From assembly GCF_002979975.1 (NCBI RefSeq), contig NZ_PCQD01000007.1, positions 1-64,000 of the forward strand: DNA of 64,000 nt, read 5' to 3'. The translations under genes were made by a program, and so were the position numbers. This stretch comes from Pseudomonas sp. MYb185. GTDB taxonomy: Bacteria > Pseudomonadota > Gammaproteobacteria > Pseudomonadales > Pseudomonadaceae. Under the pieces are notes generated by a model. It saw nothing but the letters and a program-made list of their open reading frames with translations. It was not told the origin of the DNA and searched no databases. Below are positions 56,161-64,000 of this stretch, piece by piece; within the stretch, counting starts at the first letter, position 1, and each line of letters begins with the position of its first letter.

Positions 56161-58222
56161 CGGACGGGTTCCTTTCACGGCCCTGGCGCTCCTGCTGCAG
56201 ATGCTGAAGACGTTGCCGCGGCAGCTCGGCATCGAGCATGTCGGCAGCGGGCTGCGGCCAGCGCCGCCGCCAATTGGGGTGAACGGCGGAACCGGGCAGG
56301 TTGGGCTGTTCTTCGCTGCCCATGACGTCCTCCAGCGGCACCAGGACCAGCGGCGCGGGGGTGCGGCCGAGGAAGCGGATGCCGGCATCCAGCTGCTCGG
56401 CTATGCCGGCATTTTCATCCAGCAGCCCCTCAGACTGCAGGGCGGCATCCAGAACGCTCACCTGCTCGTCGCGAACCTGCCGGTCATGCCGGGCCTGTTC
56501 CGGGCTGCGCTCGTTGGCGCGCAGGCGCCAGTCGATGTCGCGGCTGTCGAGCCAGCCACTCAGCGTCGGCAGGTCATGGGTGCCGGTGGTGGCCAGGGCC
56601 TGGGCGGACCACTTGTGCGCAGCGGGCATGTGACCGTCCTCCTGCTCGAACAGCAGCACGCGCATGCCGAGGATGTTGCGTTCGGCGAGCAGGGCCTGCA
56701 GTCCCGCCGGTACGGTGCCCAGATCCTCACCGATGATCAGTGTCCGGTGTCGCCAGGACTCCAGTGCCAGCAGGCGCAACAGATCATCCAGCGGATAGTT
56801 CAGATAGGCTCCGGCCTGGGGCGAAGCACCATCGGGGATGATCCACAGCCGCTGCAGGCCCATGACATGGTCGATGCGAACACCTCCGGCCTGGCCCAGA
56901 TTGGCCCGCAGCATGGCGATGAAGGCGCTGTAGCCGTTGCGTTTCAGCCCCAGCGGTGAGAATGCCGCCACCCCCCAGTCCTGACCGTCCTGGTTCAGCA
57001 GGTCCGGTGGTGCGCCGATACTGACCTGGCTGAGCAACTGCTGCTGGCAGGCCCAGCCGAAGCTGCCGCTGGGGTCGGCGCCGATGGCCATATCGCTGAT
57101 CAGGCCAATGCCCATGCCGGCGCTGCGTGCCTGCTGCTGCACCTGGGCCAGGCAGCGGGCGGCCAGCCACTGACCGAAGGCGTGGAATTCCAGTTCCGCA
57201 GCCTGCTCCTCGGCGAATCGGCGGACCGCAGGCGAATCGGGCTGGCCCCAGGGGGCGGGCCAATGGTGCCAGTCATCGCCGTGGCCGGCGTCCAGCATGT
57301 GTCGTTGCAATGCCTCGTGACAGCAGTGCAGCTGCAGGGACTCGCCACCGTCGTGGCGAAAGCGCTGGAAGTCCTCGCGCAGGGTCACTGGCGCCTCGGC
57401 AAAATGCGCATGCAGCTGGCGCAGCAGTTGCAGCCGCAAGGCCGAGACCGCAGGCCAGTCGATCAGCTCCTGCTGTTCCAGCGTCTGTGCCAGTGCGCCC
57501 AACTGGCATTCGCGCAGGGCACGCTGTACCGCCTCGGCACCGAGGATCTGCGCCGGGGCGGCATGCAGGATATTGAGCAATGAGCGGCTGGAAGGGGAGT
57601 AGGGACTGTAATGTTCGGGACGGCAACTGAACATGGCATGCAGCGGACTGATTGCCAGCGCATCGGCGCCCTTGTCGGCGGCGCTCAGGACCAGATCCTG
57701 CAGCGCAGCGGTGTCGCCCAGCCCGCCATCACCTGTTCGGCGCAGGGAGTAGACCTGCGCAGCAATGCCCCAGATATGTCGCCGGCCACCGGTCAGCTCG
57801 GGAATGGACGGGCAGGCCGGCGGCGCGCAGGCCAGCTGCCACTGCTGCTCGCCACAGCTCAGTTGATGGTAGCCACAGGGCAGCGCGGGCAGGTAGCCAT
57901 GGCGGTCGACCTGCAGCGTGATGGCGTGGCCATCTTCCCGCAGTACCTGACAATGGCTGCCCGGTCCCAGGCGGCTGCGCACATCGATGGGCTGCTCGGC
58001 ATTGCAGATCAACAGCGGCCCGTGCTCGGCTTCCTGCCGGAGCTGACGAGCCCGGGCCAGGCTGGCATCCAGCTGCGCCGGCGTATCGGCGGGCAACTGC
58101 AGTGCCTTGAGTACACCAAGCAGGGCCCGCTCGTCGAGGCTGGCCGAGTGGCCGTGGGCATCGGTCCAGTGGCAGAGGACGCCGGCTTCCTCGGCCAGTT
58201 GGAACAACTGTCGGGTGCTCAT
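56153..58222 (-). CDS. malQ: 4-alpha-glucanotransferase MalQ
   Basis: A 689-residue GH77 enzyme. Motifs visible are VRIDHVMGLQRLW (nucleophile Asp), LIIGEDLGTVPAGL (Glu) and TGTHDLPTLSGW. It disproportionates maltodextrins, feeding chains of suitable length to TreY. It overlaps treY by eight bases and treZ by four. Confidence 0.94.
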   Translation of the reverse strand: MSTRQLFQLAEEAGVLCHWTDAHGHSASLDERALLGVLKALQLPADTPAQLDASLARARQLRQEAEHGPLLICNAEQPIDVRSRLGPGSHCQVLREDGHAITLQVDRHGYLPALPCGYHQLSCGEQQWQLACAPPACPSIPELTGGRRHIWGIAAQVYSLRRTGDGGLGDTAALQDLVLSAADKGADALAISPLHAMFSCRPEHYSPYSPSSRSLLNILHAAPAQILGAEAVQRALRECQLGALAQTLEQQELIDWPAVSALRLQLLRQLHAHFAEAPVTLREDFQRFRHDGGESLQLHCCHEALQRHMLDAGHGDDWHHWPAPWGQPDSPAVRRFAEEQAAELEFHAFGQWLAARCLAQVQQQARSAGMGIGLISDMAIGADPSGSFGWACQQQLLSQVSIGAPPDLLNQDGQDWGVAAFSPLGLKRNGYSAFIAMLRANLGQAGGVRIDHVMGLQRLWIIPDGASPQAGAYLNYPLDDLLRLLALESWRHRTLIIGEDLGTVPAGLQALLAERNILGMRVLLFEQEDGHMPAAHKWSAQALATTGTHDLPTLSGWLDSRDIDWRLRANERSPEQARHDRQVRDEQVSVLDAALQSEGLLDENAGIAEQLDAGIRFLGRTPAPLVLVPLEDVMGSEEQPNLPGSAVHPNWRRRWPQPAADMLDAELPRQRLQHLQQERQGRERNPSDE

Positions 58223-59982
58223 GTCGCTGGGTCCAGAATCGCCCTCGAGCTGTAGCCCGGTAGCAGGCAGGGGTCCCGTGACAGGTTGGCGCGATAGTCA
58301 TGGATGACCGTGGTGCCCGGCTCGGGAGCGGCCACTGCCAGGGCATGCTCGGACAGGTTCAGGTCGATGCGCAACCGGCTGCCGTCACCCAGTCGCCAGC
58401 AGGCCGATAGCGCCTTCTCGCCGAGAATACTGGCGCCGTCGGACAGGGTTCCGGGCAGACGCGGCACTATATGCGCATGGCGCAGGCGCAACAGACTGCG
58501 GTAACAGGCCAGCCAGTCCTCCTGCAGGGTCGGGTTGCCCTGTGCCCGCTCCGGCACCGAGCTGAGATAGGTGGCGGCCACATTTGGGTCCGGAATGCGC
58601 TGGCGCAGGGCCTCGTCGGCGAAGGCAGCAAAATCCGCGAATTCATTGCGGCGGCCTTCGCGCACGGCCTTGCCCAGTTCCGGATCGTGGTCGGTGAAGA
58701 ACAGGAACGGCTGCTCGCAGCCCCATTCCTCGCCCATGAACAGCAGCGGGATCATCGGGCACAGCAGCACCAGTCCGAGGGCGGCCTTCACCGCGCGGTG
58801 ATCGGCCAGGGTGATCAGGCGCTCGCCGAGGGCACGGTTGCCGATCTGGTCATGGTTCTGCAGGAACAGGATGAAGGCGGTCGGCGGCAGATGGCCGCTG
58901 GGTTCGCCGCGTGGGACGCCGTTGCGGCTGGGCTCGCCCTGGTAGACGAAGCCTTCCTGCAGGCAACGGGCCAGCTTGATGGTGGTATCCCGGGCGAAAT
59001 CGCTGTAGTAGCTTTCCTCCTCGCCGGTCAGCAGAACATGCAGGGCATGATGGCCGTCGTCATTCCACTGGGCATCGTAGCCCTCGCTGAGCAGGCTGGC
59101 CTGGTTGCGCTCGTTCTCCAGCATCAGGTGCACCCGCCGTCCGTCGGGCACGGCGCTGCGCACCCGCTGCGCCAACGTCTTGAGAAAATCCGCATCGCGG
59201 ATGGCATGCACCGCGTCCAGGCGCAGGCCATCGATACGGTAATCGATGATCCACATCATGGCGTTCTCGTAGAAGAAATCACTCACCTGGAGCACGCGAA
59301 AGTCGATGGCCTGACCCCAGGGAGTCGGCAGATCCTGGCGGAAGAAGCTGCTGGCGTACTCACCCAGGTAATTACCATGGGGGCCGAAGTGGTTGTAGAC
59401 CACATCCATGAATACCATCAGCCCGAGGGCGTGGGCACTGTCGACCAGCTGCCGCAGCTCGTCGGGTGTGCCGTAGCTGGCTTGCGGGGCGAATGGGAAG
59501 ACGCCGTCATATCCCCAGTTGCGCTGCCCCGGGTACTGGCTGACCGGCATCAGCTCGATGGCGGTGATGCCCAGTTCGAGCAATTCCGGCAGCCTGGCCT
59601 GGATGCCGGCAAAACCGCCGAAGGCGCCCGGATGCAGTTCATAGATGACCGTCTCATGCCAGGGCCGGCCCTGCCATTGCTGACACTGCCAGACGAATGC
59701 GTCGGGATCGACCACGCAGCTGGGACCATCCACGCCCTGCGGCTGATAGCGCGAGGCGGGATCGGGCACCGAACGCTCGCCGTCGATCAGGAAGCGGTAG
59801 ACAGTCCCCGCGCCACAGCTGACCCGGGCGCTGTACCAGCCATCATCCTGGTGATGCAGGCTGTGCACACTGCCATCGCCGAGGCGCACCGCGACGCTGT
59901 GGGCATCGGGGGCCCACAGGGAAAAGCTGGTGGCGCCGTCGGGCTGCAGAGTGGCTCCATGCAGTCGGGTTATCTCACGCAT
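58219..59982 (-). CDS. treZ: Malto-oligosyltrehalose trehalohydrolase TreZ
   Basis: A 587-residue GH13_10 enzyme with an N-terminal beta domain (1-105), nucleophile in IDGLRLDAVHAI, Glu in HLMLENERN, and FLQNHDQIGNRA. It releases trehalose from the TreY product. It overlaps glgA by 13 bases and malQ by four. Confidence 0.95.
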   Translation of the reverse strand: MREITRLHGATLQPDGATSFSLWAPDAHSVAVRLGDGSVHSLHHQDDGWYSARVSCGAGTVYRFLIDGERSVPDPASRYQPQGVDGPSCVVDPDAFVWQCQQWQGRPWHETVIYELHPGAFGGFAGIQARLPELLELGITAIELMPVSQYPGQRNWGYDGVFPFAPQASYGTPDELRQLVDSAHALGLMVFMDVVYNHFGPHGNYLGEYASSFFRQDLPTPWGQAIDFRVLQVSDFFYENAMMWIIDYRIDGLRLDAVHAIRDADFLKTLAQRVRSAVPDGRRVHLMLENERNQASLLSEGYDAQWNDDGHHALHVLLTGEEESYYSDFARDTTIKLARCLQEGFVYQGEPSRNGVPRGEPSGHLPPTAFILFLQNHDQIGNRALGERLITLADHRAVKAALGLVLLCPMIPLLFMGEEWGCEQPFLFFTDHDPELGKAVREGRRNEFADFAAFADEALRQRIPDPNVAATYLSSVPERAQGNPTLQEDWLACYRSLLRLRHAHIVPRLPGTLSDGASILGEKALSACWRLGDGSRLRIDLNLSEHALAVAAPEPGTTVIHDYRANLSRDPCLLPGYSSRAILDPAT

Positions 59983-61532
59983 GTGCCGGCTCTCCTGCCG
60001 GCTACGGCAAAGGAGTCATAGGTACGCTCGATCAGCCTGCGATAAAGACGGTCATAGGGCTTGACCGATTGGTGCCAGTACAGCGGTGCGGCCATCGCCT
60101 TGCAGCGCATGGCGTTGAGCAGCACCGGGTGGCGGTGCACATTCAGCGCCCGGCGAATCGCCTGCAGATAGCTGTTGGTGGTCGGCTCGCGGAACAGGAA
60201 CCCGGAGACGCCATCCTCTATGGTGTCGGCCAGGCCGCCGGTGCGCCGGGCGATCGGCAACGAGCCGTAGCACTGGGCATAGATCTGACTGAGGCCGCAG
60301 GGTTCGTAGCGTGACGGCATCAGCAGGAAGTCGCTGCCGGCGAGGATGCGGCGCGCCTCGGTCTCGTCGAAGTGCAGGTTGACGCCGACCCGACCGGGAT
60401 AACGCCCGCTGAGCTCCTCGACCCGGCGCTCCAGCGCGCGCTCGCCCTGGCCGATGATGGCGATGCGACCGCCAGCGGCGACGATGCTGTCCGCCACCTC
60501 GATGGTCAGGTCGATACCTTTCTGATGCACCAGCCGCGAGACCACGGCGAACAGCGGTCCCTCCTCCTGGGCAAAGCCGAAGGCCTGTTCCACATGCCGC
60601 CGGTTGGCCTGCTTGCCCTGCCATTGGCCGGGGGCGAAGCCCTGCACCAGCCGCGGATCGCTCTGCGATTGCCAACTGGTATCGATGCCATTGACGAAAC
60701 CGCACAGCAGGCCTTCGTCGGCCTTGCGTCGCAACAGCCCCTCAAGCCCGCAGCCGAACGCCGGTGAGGTGATCTCATGGGCATAGGTATGGCTGACGGT
60801 GGTGATATGGGTGGCGTAGTTGATGCCGGCCTTGAGAAACGACAGCTTGCCGTAGTACTCCATGCCATCGGGGTGCAGTGCTTCCTCGGGCAGGCCGAGT
60901 TCGACGCGACTTTCCGGCGAGCACAGCCCCTGATAGGCCAGATTGTGAATGGTGAACACGCACGGCACCTGCTGGCCACGCCAGGCCATGTAGGCCGGGG
61001 TCAATCCCGCCGGCCAGTCATTGGCATGCACCAGGTCCGGTTGCCAGTTGCGTACGCCCACGCCATCGGCGATCTTCGCCGCAGCCAATGCCAGGCGGGC
61101 GAAGCGAATATGATTGTCCGGCCAGTCGATGCCCTCGCTGTCACCATAGGGGCCGCCATCGCGGTCATACAGTTGCTGGCACAACACCACATAGACGATG
61201 AGCTGGTCGGGCAGGGTGATCTGGCCGATCAGGCAGGGCGGAATGGCGCCGTGACCGGGCAGCTTGCCGACCACATGGATCGGCAGCCCACTCTGGATCA
61301 CCTGCCGGTAGCCGGGTATCAATACCCGTACCGAATGATGCTGGCTCAGGGCGCGGGGCAGGGCCGCGGAAACATCACCCAACCCGCCCACCTTGATCAG
61401 GTCGGTGAACTCGGAGGTGACGAAGAGAATATTGTGGCCAGTCTCTGCTGGCGGCGAGGGTTGCACCTGGCTCTTCGATGAGGTGTGCTTGAATGACTCT
61501 TCCGGCAGGATCGCCGCCGCAGCATTGCCCAT
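59970..61532 (-). CDS. glgA: Glycogen synthase GlgA
   Basis: A 520-residue GT5 enzyme with about 40 extra N-terminal residues before the family start (HNILFVTSEFTDLIKVGGLGD; the KVGGLGD motif binds the ADP-glucose phosphates). The C-terminal motif SRYEPCGLSQIYAQCYG holds the catalytic Glu. In P. aeruginosa GlgA supplies linear glucan to TreY. ATG 61532 has GGAGG five bases upstream. It is the first gene of a leftward run reaching to 38671. The donor-making glgC is not in the window. Confidence 0.94.
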   Translation of the reverse strand: MGNAAAAILPEESFKHTSSKSQVQPSPPAETGHNILFVTSEFTDLIKVGGLGDVSAALPRALSQHHSVRVLIPGYRQVIQSGLPIHVVGKLPGHGAIPPCLIGQITLPDQLIVYVVLCQQLYDRDGGPYGDSEGIDWPDNHIRFARLALAAAKIADGVGVRNWQPDLVHANDWPAGLTPAYMAWRGQQVPCVFTIHNLAYQGLCSPESRVELGLPEEALHPDGMEYYGKLSFLKAGINYATHITTVSHTYAHEITSPAFGCGLEGLLRRKADEGLLCGFVNGIDTSWQSQSDPRLVQGFAPGQWQGKQANRRHVEQAFGFAQEEGPLFAVVSRLVHQKGIDLTIEVADSIVAAGGRIAIIGQGERALERRVEELSGRYPGRVGVNLHFDETEARRILAGSDFLLMPSRYEPCGLSQIYAQCYGSLPIARRTGGLADTIEDGVSGFLFREPTTNSYLQAIRRALNVHRHPVLLNAMRCKAMAAPLYWHQSVKPYDRLYRRLIERTYDSFAVAGRRAGTCVR

Positions 61533-61781
61533 AACATCCTCCAAACGGTGTGTTTTCTCTGGGAGAGTGTTGGTACCTGATCGCATAGCCATGAGCGGGA
61601 TCGTCCGCCGTAGCAGATCAGAAGGTGTGGATAGCCATCCCTCAATTTAGTGACTGGCTGGGGTTACAGAAGTTTCGACTTTTTTTGCCGCTCGACAGCG
61701 CCGGCAAGCGGGAACTTAAAGGCTCTGCCTCCAGCTCTAAATGGGTAACGCGGATAGGTGGTCGATCAAGGTGGACTCAGC

Positions 61782-62279
61782 ATGCAGAACCTGCAGCAGG
61801 TAGTGGATTTCCTCAAGCACAACGAGCTGGTCCTGGCCACGGCCGAGTCCTGTACCGCCGGGCTGATCGCCTCGCTGGTGGCCGAGGTGCCCGGAAGTGG
61901 TGCGGTGATGGAATGCGGTTATGTGGTCTATGCGATCAGTGCCAAGCGGGAGATGCTTGGCGTCAGCCTGCAGACCATCGACAGCTACGGTCTGACCAGC
62001 GAACCGGTGGCCCGGGAAATGGCCCTGGGCGCACTGCAGCGCTGTGGCGCCGGCATAACCCTGGCCAATACCGGGCTGGCTGAAGCGCAAGGGGAGATGG
62101 ATGGAGTCATCTGCTTCGCCTGCGCCATGCTGCTCGATGGCCAGCCGCGGGTGCTGAGCGAAACCCGCAAGTTCGATGGCAGGCGTAATGAGGTAAGGGC
62201 CAAGGCCGCACGTCACGCTCTGCTGTCGCTGGAAAGATATGTGGACGAGCTGCGCCAGACACCGCCCCGCCAGAACTGA
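61782..62279 (+). CDS. pncC: Nicotinamide-nucleotide amidohydrolase PncC (CinA C-terminal family)
   Basis: A 165-residue single-domain CinA_C protein. The motif LATAESCTAGLIASLVAEVPG with the catalytic Ser, and NTGLAEAQGEMDGVICFA, are recognisable, although the usual GIAGP-type motif is altered to NTGLAE. It would deamidate NMN in NAD salvage; the altered motif makes activity less certain. ATG 61782 has AAGGTGGA upstream. It diverges from glgA over 249 bases in which I see no further feature. Confidence 0.82.
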   Translation: MQNLQQVVDFLKHNELVLATAESCTAGLIASLVAEVPGSGAVMECGYVVYAISAKREMLGVSLQTIDSYGLTSEPVAREMALGALQRCGAGITLANTGLAEAQGEMDGVICFACAMLLDGQPRVLSETRKFDGRRNEVRAKAARHALLSLERYVDELRQTPPRQN

Positions 62280-62283
62280 GCGG

Positions 62284-62691
62284 CTACCAGAACCCGGCGG
62301 GGTGACGCTCTGCCACCGCCGGCAGGGTCAGCGCGAAGCCGTCGTGAAACAAGGTGGCCAGCTGGGTATCGAGCACCATGCTGTTGATCGAGTCGAGGCC
62401 GGCCTCGAGGGTGCGGGTAGTGCCATCGGTGACGAAATACAACTGGTGACGCACCTGTCCACGGCTGGTATCGGCGGCGATACGGTAGTGGCTGGCATGG
62501 CCGTGCTCGACGGCACTGACCTCCAGGCACAGCTCGGGCGGGCTGCCTGCTGTATGCACCACGGCATTCAGGCCGGCCTGGCGCGCCGCCAGCGCGGCCT
62601 GTTCGAACAGGGGGGCTGCTCTGGCCAGCAATATTTCGCCATAGCGACGGGGAAAACCATCTGCAGCGGATGGCAGGGCGGATTCGGTCAT
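62284..62691 (-). CDS. Conserved hypothetical protein
   Basis: A 135-residue cytoplasmic protein starting MTESALPSAADGF with AGGT upstream. It has beta-rich segments (ELCLEVSAVEHGHASHYRI, VRHQLYFVTDGTTRTLEAG). I do not recognise a domain. It converges on pncC with only four bases between the stop codons. The 184 bases upstream of it, before the second KGG gene, hold only an inverted repeat. Confidence 0.7.
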   Translation of the reverse strand: MTESALPSAADGFPRRYGEILLARAAPLFEQAALAARQAGLNAVVHTAGSPPELCLEVSAVEHGHASHYRIAADTSRGQVRHQLYFVTDGTTRTLEAGLDSINSMVLDTQLATLFHDGFALTLPAVAERHPAGFW

Positions 62692-62828
62692 GGCATACCT
62701 CGCTGGCGCAGGGAATGAAGCGGTACAGTGTTGGACAGGTGAATTCCCCGGGAGTTGTGTCAACGAGCGTCAGTCCGGATTGGTTAAAAATAACGCGAAC
62801 CTCTGTTGCGGCCTGCCCTCCAACTTAT

Positions 62829-62845
62829 CAGGTGCCGTGCACCTG
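62829..62845. promoter_or_regulatory. Inverted repeat upstream of the second KGG gene
   Basis: CAGGTG-CCGTG-CACCTG lies 30 bases before the start codon. It could be an operator or part of a leader hairpin. Confidence 0.3.
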
Positions 62846-62875
62846 TATGTACAACCCTGAGTGGAGGTCAAGCAG

Positions 62876-63040
62876 ATGACTCAACGTAGAGGTGGTAAAG
62901 GCAATTTCGCCGAAAACCCGCAACGTGCATCGGAAGCCGGCAGAAAGGGCGGTCAAGCCAGCGGTGGTAACTTCAAGAACAATCCGCAGCGTGCTGCGGA
63001 GGCCGGACGCAAGGGTGGCCAGCAAAGCAGACGGACCTGA
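62876..63040 (+). CDS. KGG-repeat stress protein (YciG-like), copy 2
   Basis: A 54-residue protein starting MTQRRGGKGNFAENPQRASE, with two KGG motifs, very close to the copy at 28941-29108 on the same strand. ATG 62876 follows GGAGG at a usable distance (GTGGAGGTCAAGCAG). It is followed by a strong terminator, so it is a single-gene unit. A desiccation or stress role is inferred from the family. Confidence 0.9.
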   Translation: MTQRRGGKGNFAENPQRASEAGRKGGQASGGNFKNNPQRAAEAGRKGGQQSRRT

Positions 63041-63059
63041 CGCAATGCAACGGCGAAGC

Positions 63060-63083
63060 GGGGGCTGCGGCCCCCGTTCTTTT
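63060..63083 (+). terminator. Rho-independent terminator after the second KGG gene
   Basis: GGGGGC (63060-63065), loop TGCG, GCCCCC (63070-63075), followed by GTTCTTTT. A compact perfect hairpin with T-run 20 bases after the stop codon. Confidence 0.85.
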
Positions 63084-63262
63084 GGCCTGCCATCCATGGC
63101 GGCCACCTTTGCTGACTGCCGCTGCGCGACGCGAAAAATCGCTGCCGGCGATTTTTTGCTTCCAGTTCGCGTCAAGCCGTTCTCCCCGGTAGCCGGGCTT
63201 TGTCCGCACTGTTATGCTTCGTGCTTTATTTTCGCCCGTACGGGCTAGTCGAAGAGGTAAGC

Positions 63263-63964
63263 ATGAAGCGGAATCTGCTGGCAGCCAGTGTTGCACTCAG
63301 TATCTTTACTTTGGTGGGTTGCAGTGAAAAGGAACCCGAACTCACCACTTCCATCCAGCAGGCGTCCTACGGTATCGGCCTGAACATGGGCCAGAGCCTG
63401 TTGCAGGATGGTCTGGATGATGTGGATACCCAGGCCCTGGCGCTGGGTATGCAGGACGCGCTGTCGGGCAGCGAAGCCCGGGTCAGCGAAAAGGACCTGA
63501 TCGCCGCCTTCGGTGAGCTGCAGACCCGTGCCGAAGAGCGTGCCAATACCCAGAATGTCGAAGCCCTCGAAGCCAACACGGCCTACCTGGTGGAAAATGC
63601 CGAGCGTGATGGGGTGATCACCACCGAATCCGGTCTGCAGTACGAAGTGATCGAGTCCGGCGACGCCGACGGCGCCCAGCCGAAGGTCAGTGACGTGGTC
63701 TCCGTTCACTACGAAGGCAAGCTCACCGATGGCACCGTCTTCGACAGCTCCATCAGCCGTGGCGAGCCGATCGACCTGCCGGTCAGCGGTGTGATCCCCG
63801 GTTGGGTCGAGGCGCTGCAACTGATGCGTGTCGGTGACAAGTGGAAGGTGACCATTCCCAGTGATCTGGCCTACGGCCCGGGTAGCCCCAGCCCGCTGAT
63901 TCCGCCGAACTCGGTGCTGGTGTTCGACATGGAACTGCTGGGTATTCAGCAGGACGAAGAATAA
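63263..63964 (+). CDS. FKBP-type peptidyl-prolyl isomerase lipoprotein
   Basis: A 233-residue protein: signal peptide with lipobox LVGC (Cys15), an FKBP N-terminal dimerisation region (25-125, SYGIGLNMGQSL), and an FKBP domain (about 130-230) with VHYEGKLTDGTVFDSS, VIPGWVEALQLM and VFDMELLGI. It is an FkpA/FklB/Mip-like chaperone and isomerase in the periplasm or on the outer membrane. ATG 63263 has AAGAGGT upstream. The last 36 bases of the window are intergenic. Confidence 0.94.
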   Translation: MKRNLLAASVALSIFTLVGCSEKEPELTTSIQQASYGIGLNMGQSLLQDGLDDVDTQALALGMQDALSGSEARVSEKDLIAAFGELQTRAEERANTQNVEALEANTAYLVENAERDGVITTESGLQYEVIESGDADGAQPKVSDVVSVHYEGKLTDGTVFDSSISRGEPIDLPVSGVIPGWVEALQLMRVGDKWKVTIPSDLAYGPGSPSPLIPPNSVLVFDMELLGIQQDEE

Positions 63965-64000
63965 GTTCTATCTGCGCTAGGGTAACACTCGCCGGGGCCC

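Noticed and set aside
53629-56325. An 898-codon open frame antisense to treY
   Set aside because: Shadow of treY, no recognisable motif and no ribosome site.

Overview
The window looks like chromosomal DNA of a high-GC, motile gammaproteobacterium of the Pseudomonas/Halopseudomonas kind. The reasons are a FleQ/FleS/FleR flagellar hierarchy with matching sigma-54 (-24/-12) promoters, a FleQ whose c-di-GMP-binding residues fall at the same positions as in P. aeruginosa, the Pseudomonas-type DUF3509 and DUF3182 families, and a stress/alpha-glucan gene set resembling (from memory, not from a search) the P. aeruginosa region around ku, glgE, treS, glgB, glgX, treY, treZ and glgA. The species assignment is inference.

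Region 1 (about 0.1-20.1 kb, + strand) is a polar flagellum cluster: fliD-fliS, then an interruption holding an antitoxin-like HTH gene with a toxin stub and a sulfatase lipoprotein on the other strand, then a second fliS with fliT, the regulators fleQ, fleS and fleR, the basal-body/export block fliE-F-G-H-I-J, an anti-anti-sigma (STAS) gene, an Hpt gene and fliK. Four sigma-54-type promoters (fliD, fleS, fliE, fliK) and one sigma-28-type promoter (second fliS-fliT) can be read. A tandem array of 140-bp palindromic units splits fliG from fliH, and a 119-bp tandem array lies between the Hpt gene and fliK. The cluster stops at fliK; fliL-fliR and flhAB are not in the window.

Region 2 (about 20.2-30.2 kb) is a stress and DNA-repair neighbourhood: a DUF4142 secreted protein, an alpha/beta hydrolase overlapping a DUF3182 gene, three small proteins, Ku and three-domain LigD for non-homologous end joining, DUF3509, a ferritin-like DUF892 protein, a KGG-repeat protein and a short-chain dehydrogenase.

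Region 3 (about 30.2-62 kb) is an alpha-glucan/trehalose system. glgE, treS fused to maltokinase, and glgB run rightward. glgA, treZ, malQ, treY, a DUF2934 gene and glgX run leftward, followed on the same strand by a zinc alcohol dehydrogenase, a DUF72 protein, a ybhP-clsB-ybhN module and an eight-gene Mrp-type cation/proton antiporter. From known pathways, GlgA makes linear glucan, TreY/TreZ turn it into trehalose, TreS-maltokinase turns trehalose into maltose 1-phosphate, and GlgE/GlgB rebuild branched glucan, with MalQ and GlgX remodelling and debranching. The antiporter and cardiolipin synthase would fit an osmotic/ionic stress role (inference). A 104-bp tandem array lies where the two gene sets converge. 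The right end holds pncC, a small unknown gene, a second KGG gene and an FKBP-type isomerase lipoprotein.

The most unusual features are the two tandem arrays (119-bp and 104-bp units) built from the same pair of alternating hairpins with complementary loops, and an Mrp complex with E-F-G-B-C-D-D-D order in which one D-type subunit has lost the conserved proton-path glutamate.
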